Assembly: GCA_946539635.1 (NCBI GenBank)
Contig: CAMNHS010000059.1
Coordinates: 1 to 8,189 of the forward strand
Direction: 5' to 3'
DNA from: an uncultured Prevotellaceae bacterium
Lineage (GTDB): Bacteria; Bacteroidota; Bacteroidia; Bacteroidales; Bacteroidaceae
DNA: 8,189 nucleotides
How positions within the stretch are numbered: the stretch's first letter is position 1; each line of letters opens with the position of its first letter. The position numbers and the translations under genes are program-made. A model generated the notes under the pieces. The model had not been told where the DNA came from and searched no databases. It saw only the letters and a program-made list of their open reading frames with translations. This document shows positions 5,595-8,189 of the stretch, in pieces.

Positions 5595-6362
5595 ATGAGC
5601 CTCGGTTTTCAATTTCAGCAGTTTTATGTCCGTCATGACAAGTGTGCCATGAAGGTTGGGACGGATGGTGTATTGCTCGGAGCATTGGCGACTGGGGGAA
5701 AGAGTGCCCTTGATATTGGTACAGGAACAGGTCTGTGTGCGCTCATGATGGCACAACGTTTTCCTGATGCCCTTATTACCGCAATAGACATTGATGATGA
5801 TGCCTGCCAACAGGCTACGGAGAATGTTGCCGACAGTCCTTTCTCTGGGCGAATAAAGGTTGTGCATACATCGCTGAAAGATTTTGCTTCGACCCATGCT
5901 GACTGCTTTGACTCTATCATCAGCAATCCGCCATATTTTGAGGAAAACATAAATTGTCCCGACAAGTCACGCAACGATGCCAGACATACATCCTCCCTAC
6001 CCTTTTCTGAACTTATTTCCTGCAGCAAGCAACTGCTTACCGACGATGGCACATTGACACTTATTCTCCCCTCCTCTGCCCTCTCACGCATAGAGTCTGA
6101 ATGTGCCTATGCCAATATGTTTATCGTAAAGAAGATATTTATCCGCACGACGGAAAAGAAAGCCCCCAAACGCATCGTAATATATATAAGGAGACATTCA
6201 GCCCCTATTGAGAGTGAAACGCAGACTCTCATGGTCAAAGGTCAAAAGTCAAAGGTCAAATGTCAAAATGCCTTAGACCTTAGACCTCAAAGAACTCCCT
6301 GGTACGAGGATCTGACAAAAAACTTTTACCTTTCTCATACCCCATCTGATAAACAGCCTTGA
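5595..6362 (+). CDS. trmN6: tRNA1(Val) (adenine(37)-N6)-methyltransferase
   Basis: A 255-residue SAM-dependent methyltransferase of the TrmN6/YfiC family, which methylates N6 of A37 in the valine tRNA anticodon loop. Features seen: KVGTDGVLLG at 20-29, the SAM-binding motif ALDIGTGTG at 38-46, acidic motif II (AIDIDDDA, 63-70), and the amino-methyltransferase catalytic NPPY at 111-114. The family-type C-terminal TPWYEDLTKNFYL is at 234-246. The ATG at 5595 is preferred over one at 5553, which would lie upstream of the -7 box's likely start site. Residues about 214-231 (VKGQKSKVKCQNALDLRP) are an oddity: they are encoded by a 7-bp tandem repeat and sit just before the conserved C-terminal motif. 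The last 83 bp overlap the patatin gene on the other strand. It is probably a single-gene transcript. Confidence 0.9.
   Translation: MSLGFQFQQFYVRHDKCAMKVGTDGVLLGALATGGKSALDIGTGTGLCALMMAQRFPDALITAIDIDDDACQQATENVADSPFSGRIKVVHTSLKDFASTHADCFDSIISNPPYFEENINCPDKSRNDARHTSSLPFSELISCSKQLLTDDGTLTLILPSSALSRIESECAYANMFIVKKIFIRTTEKKAPKRIVIYIRRHSAPIESETQTLMVKGQKSKVKCQNALDLRPQRTPWYEDLTKNFYLSHTPSDKQP
6233..6288. repeat. heptanucleotide repeat tract inside trmN6
   Basis: GTCAAA occurs at 6234, 6241, 6248, 6255 and 6262, exactly 7 bp apart, as GTCAAA plus one variable base. Two perfect TTAGACC heptamers follow at 6273-6279 and 6280-6286. Tracts of this type are familiar as intergenic filler in Bacteroidales, but this one is in frame within trmN6 and also contains the TAA stop of the convergent patatin gene (6282-6280). 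Seven is not a multiple of three, so gain or loss of one unit would shift the trmN6 frame. Confidence 0.75.
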
Positions 6363-7131
6363 TTTTCTTCTCGCTCATCTCCGTGCGACCAATGCCGAGA
6401 GGCTGGTCTGGAGCTACGATGAGGGTATTGCCCTTCTTCTCTTCCTGCGCAATATACTCCAGTTCCTCATTATACATCAGGTGTCTTCTCTCCATTATCT
6501 TTCCCACCATCGGATATTTCTTGCTCAGCAGTTTTATCAGCCACGTTATCTTCATCTTCTTCTTGAAATAATCCCTTGGCTGCGTCAGAACAACGATATT
6601 CCTGTCATACCCCATCTCCTGGAATTTCTTCAGCGGAATAGCATCTATCATACCTCCGTCCAACAGCGTATAGCCGTCTATCTCCACGGGTGTTGATACC
6701 ACAGGCATTGATGCTGTTGCCCTGCACCACTCCATTTCGTGGTGATTGAATTCCTGCATCTTGTGATACACTGGCTGACCTGTCAGAATATCTGTGCAGA
6801 CCATCCAGAAATCTGTCGGATTAGCATCAAACGTCTCCTTGTCGAAGATGTCTATCTCGAATGGCAGAACGTGATACGAGAAATCTGGCGACACTATGTT
6901 TCGCGTTTTCAGCAGGCATTTCCATCCCATGTAACGTGGTTCGTTGCGCATAGCGAGATTATACCTCAATGCGCGTCCCCTTTGGCGGGACTTATAGTTC
7001 ACGCCAAACAAAGCACCGGCCGACACCCCGATGATGCCATCAAACTTCAGCCCTGCTTCATCAAACGCATCCAGCACGCCGCTGGTAAACATTCCTCTTA
7101 GGCCACCGCCTTCTAATACTAATCCGTTCAT
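6280..7131 (-). CDS. patatin-like phospholipase family protein
   Basis: A 283-residue lipid acyl hydrolase of the patatin family with a Ser-Asp catalytic dyad. The oxyanion-hole loop GGGLRG is at 8-13, the nucleophile elbow GVSAG at 35-39 (Ser37), and the catalytic DGG at 158-160 (Asp158, within LLDGGMIDAIP). No signal peptide is visible, so it is likely cytoplasmic or membrane-associated. The basic C-terminal third (about 190-283) matches the extension seen in the common bacterial patatin subgroup. The substrate cannot be told from sequence. It starts at ATG 7131, 74 bp after the transporter stop codon, with no obvious promoter between, so it is probably co-transcribed with that gene. Its last 27 residues are encoded opposite the trmN6 3' end, and its stop codon lies in a heptamer repeat. 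Confidence 0.93.
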   Translation of the reverse strand: MNGLVLEGGGLRGMFTSGVLDAFDEAGLKFDGIIGVSAGALFGVNYKSRQRGRALRYNLAMRNEPRYMGWKCLLKTRNIVSPDFSYHVLPFEIDIFDKETFDANPTDFWMVCTDILTGQPVYHKMQEFNHHEMEWCRATASMPVVSTPVEIDGYTLLDGGMIDAIPLKKFQEMGYDRNIVVLTQPRDYFKKKMKITWLIKLLSKKYPMVGKIMERRHLMYNEELEYIAQEEKKGNTLIVAPDQPLGIGRTEMSEKKIKAVYQMGYEKGKSFLSDPRTREFFEV

Positions 7132-7141
7132 ACTTTATTTT

Positions 7142-7191
7142 ATTGAACATTGAACTCTTAAACTCTCAACTATTTCCTTCCCTCGGGAAGG
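7142..7191. repeat. degenerate heptamer tract plus short hairpin between patatin and the transporter
   Basis: ATTGAAC occurs twice in tandem (7142-7148, 7149-7155), followed by TCTTAAAC and TCTCAAC, a decayed 7-bp periodicity like the tract at 6233-6288. Next to it is a perfect inverted repeat, CCTTCCC (7176-7182) with GGGAAGG (7185-7191). The spacer is only 2 bases, so in RNA a 6-bp stem with a 4-base loop is more realistic. No T run follows on the minus strand, so strong termination is unlikely; it may be a processing or stability site. Confidence 0.5.
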
Positions 7192-7205
7192 TCGGGATGG
7201 GGTCC

Positions 7206-8123
7206 CTACTTGCTTCCGAAGTACAGCAGCACCATCGAGAGGATGACAAGGAGGAGGTCAACCGCCTTTGCACGGAGATTCTTCTCGTGGAGAATAACGG
7301 CACCACACAGGAAACTGACAATAACACTTCCCCTGCGTATCATGGAGACAATACTTATCATGGCACCATCGAGTCCGAGGGCATAGAAATACACGAAGTC
7401 GGCACAGGAGAGGAAAATGCTTATCAGCGGAATGCCCCAATGCCAATGGAAAGGCGTCGTCTTCTTACGTGTAGGCCACCACAGGAACAATAGCATCGCT
7501 GCCATCATGAAGAACTGATAAATGTTATACCACGACTGCACCGCCATCTTGTTAAGCCCTACGCCGCCATTGTCGGGAGATGCCATGAGATATTTGTCAT
7601 AAAGGCCGGAAATGGCTCCCACAACATTGGCAAGAATAACAAAGTATATCCACTTGTTGCGAGCCCAGCTGATACCTTCCTTCTTGGATGTGTGTTTCAG
7701 GAGTTCTATGCCTAACAGCGCCACTATGACACCGGCCCACTGCCACAGGTTCAGTTGTTCGGCAAAGATTATCATGGCACCAATGAGCACCATAACAGGA
7801 CGGGTGGCATTGATAGGACCGACGATGGTTAGCGGCAGATGTTTTAGTCCGAAATAAGCCAGCAGCCATGATGTCAGCACTATTACCGACTTCAGTATGA
7901 TATATTTCTGCTCCTCCCACTGGAAGGGGGCGCAATAGAACATGCTGCCCTCGCCAATCATGTTCTGGGAAGAGAGAACTATGAAAGGCAGGAATATGAG
8001 TGAAGAGAATAGTGTGTTCAGCAGCAGTACCGGAATAACTGCATTACCCTTAAGAGACTCTTTCTTGAAGACATCATAAAATCCCAACAGCGCAGCCGAG
8101 AGAAAGGCTAATATAATCCACAT
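7206..8123 (-). CDS. EamA-family (drug/metabolite superfamily) membrane transporter
   Basis: A 305-residue integral inner-membrane protein with about ten hydrophobic segments in two homologous EamA halves (roughly 1-140 and 160-305). The first half carries the typical YFGLKHLPLTIVGPINATRP (about 90-109) and FAEQLNLWQWAGVIVALLGI. The second half mirrors it with ALGLDGAMISIVSMIRRGS and VILHEKNLRAKAVDLLLVI. The family exports or exchanges small metabolites; the substrate here is unknown. The ATG at 8123-8121 is preferred (MWIILAFLSAALLGFYDV) over an in-frame TTG at 8135, which adds only four residues and is a rarer start. A perfect -7 box lies 31 bases upstream. It is probably the first gene of a two-gene unit with the patatin gene. 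Confidence 0.92.
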   Translation of the reverse strand: MWIILAFLSAALLGFYDVFKKESLKGNAVIPVLLLNTLFSSLIFLPFIVLSSQNMIGEGSMFYCAPFQWEEQKYIILKSVIVLTSWLLAYFGLKHLPLTIVGPINATRPVMVLIGAMIIFAEQLNLWQWAGVIVALLGIELLKHTSKKEGISWARNKWIYFVILANVVGAISGLYDKYLMASPDNGGVGLNKMAVQSWYNIYQFFMMAAMLLFLWWPTRKKTTPFHWHWGIPLISIFLSCADFVYFYALGLDGAMISIVSMIRRGSVIVSFLCGAVILHEKNLRAKAVDLLLVILSMVLLYFGSK

Positions 8124-8153
8124 AAATTTACCCAAAAATTGTCATTTCGGGTG

Positions 8154-8182
8154 CAAAAGTAATTAAAAAAACACAAAAACAA
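8154..8182 (-). promoter_or_regulatory. promoter of the EamA transporter-patatin unit
   Basis: TACTTTTG at 8161-8154 on the minus strand matches TAnnTTTG exactly. A TTG lies at 8182-8180, 18 bases upstream across a T-rich spacer. The start site would be near 8147, leaving a leader of about 25 nt before ATG 8123. No promoter of similar quality precedes the patatin gene. Confidence 0.6.
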
Positions 8183-8189
8183 TCGTATA

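Noticed and set aside
8124..8135. TTG start for the EamA transporter four codons upstream
   Set aside because: The ATG at 8123 starts directly at the first membrane segment, and a four-residue extension from a rare start codon has no support.

Overview
The window looks like a chromosomal accessory region from a Bacteroidales bacterium, most probably a Prevotella/Segatella relative. Four things point there: promoters of the Bacteroidota primary-sigma type (TTG, about 18-20 bases, then TAnnTTTG), lipoproteins with acidic surface-export signals just after the lipidated cysteine, a TonB-dependent receptor next to a DUF4249 lipoprotein, and almost no Shine-Dalgarno sequences. The genus is an inference from gene content and style, since no marker gene is present.

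Left part (1-271): no convincing large gene. It holds two copies of an 11-bp repeat at the very edge, a weak 34-residue ORF, and a cluster of three GTGCA-type repeats. Two of these form a near-perfect 14-bp inverted repeat just downstream of the operon's last stop codon, and it may act as the operon's terminator.

Centre (272-4816, minus strand): a compact three-gene operon read right to left. It encodes a 546-residue surface lipoprotein with a lipocalin-like N-terminal part, a short TonB-dependent outer-membrane receptor (GTG start, 3-bp gap), and a DUF4249 lipoprotein (6-bp gap). Together they look like an envelope uptake module of unknown substrate. There is no SusD-type partner, so it is not a standard polysaccharide-utilisation SusCD pair.

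Upstream of the operon (4817-5594) lies a 778-bp stretch without a credible protein gene. A strong minus-strand promoter at about 5341-5371 points into a region dense in hairpins. It ends in a two-stem RNA element (4881-4984) with a terminator-like U run and a competing hairpin. This is either a small non-coding RNA (overall shape reminiscent of 6S RNA) or a long regulatory leader of the operon, and it is the most promising undescribed element here. A second 11-bp tandem repeat and the promoter of the next gene complete the region.

Right part (5595-8189): a plus-strand tRNA1(Val) A37 N6-methyltransferase (trmN6) converges on a minus-strand pair, an EamA/DMT transporter followed by a patatin-like phospholipase. 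The trmN6 and patatin reading frames overlap tail to tail by 83 bp. A tract of 7-bp repeats lies inside the trmN6 coding region and also supplies the patatin stop codon. A related degenerate heptamer tract and a short hairpin lie between patatin and the transporter.
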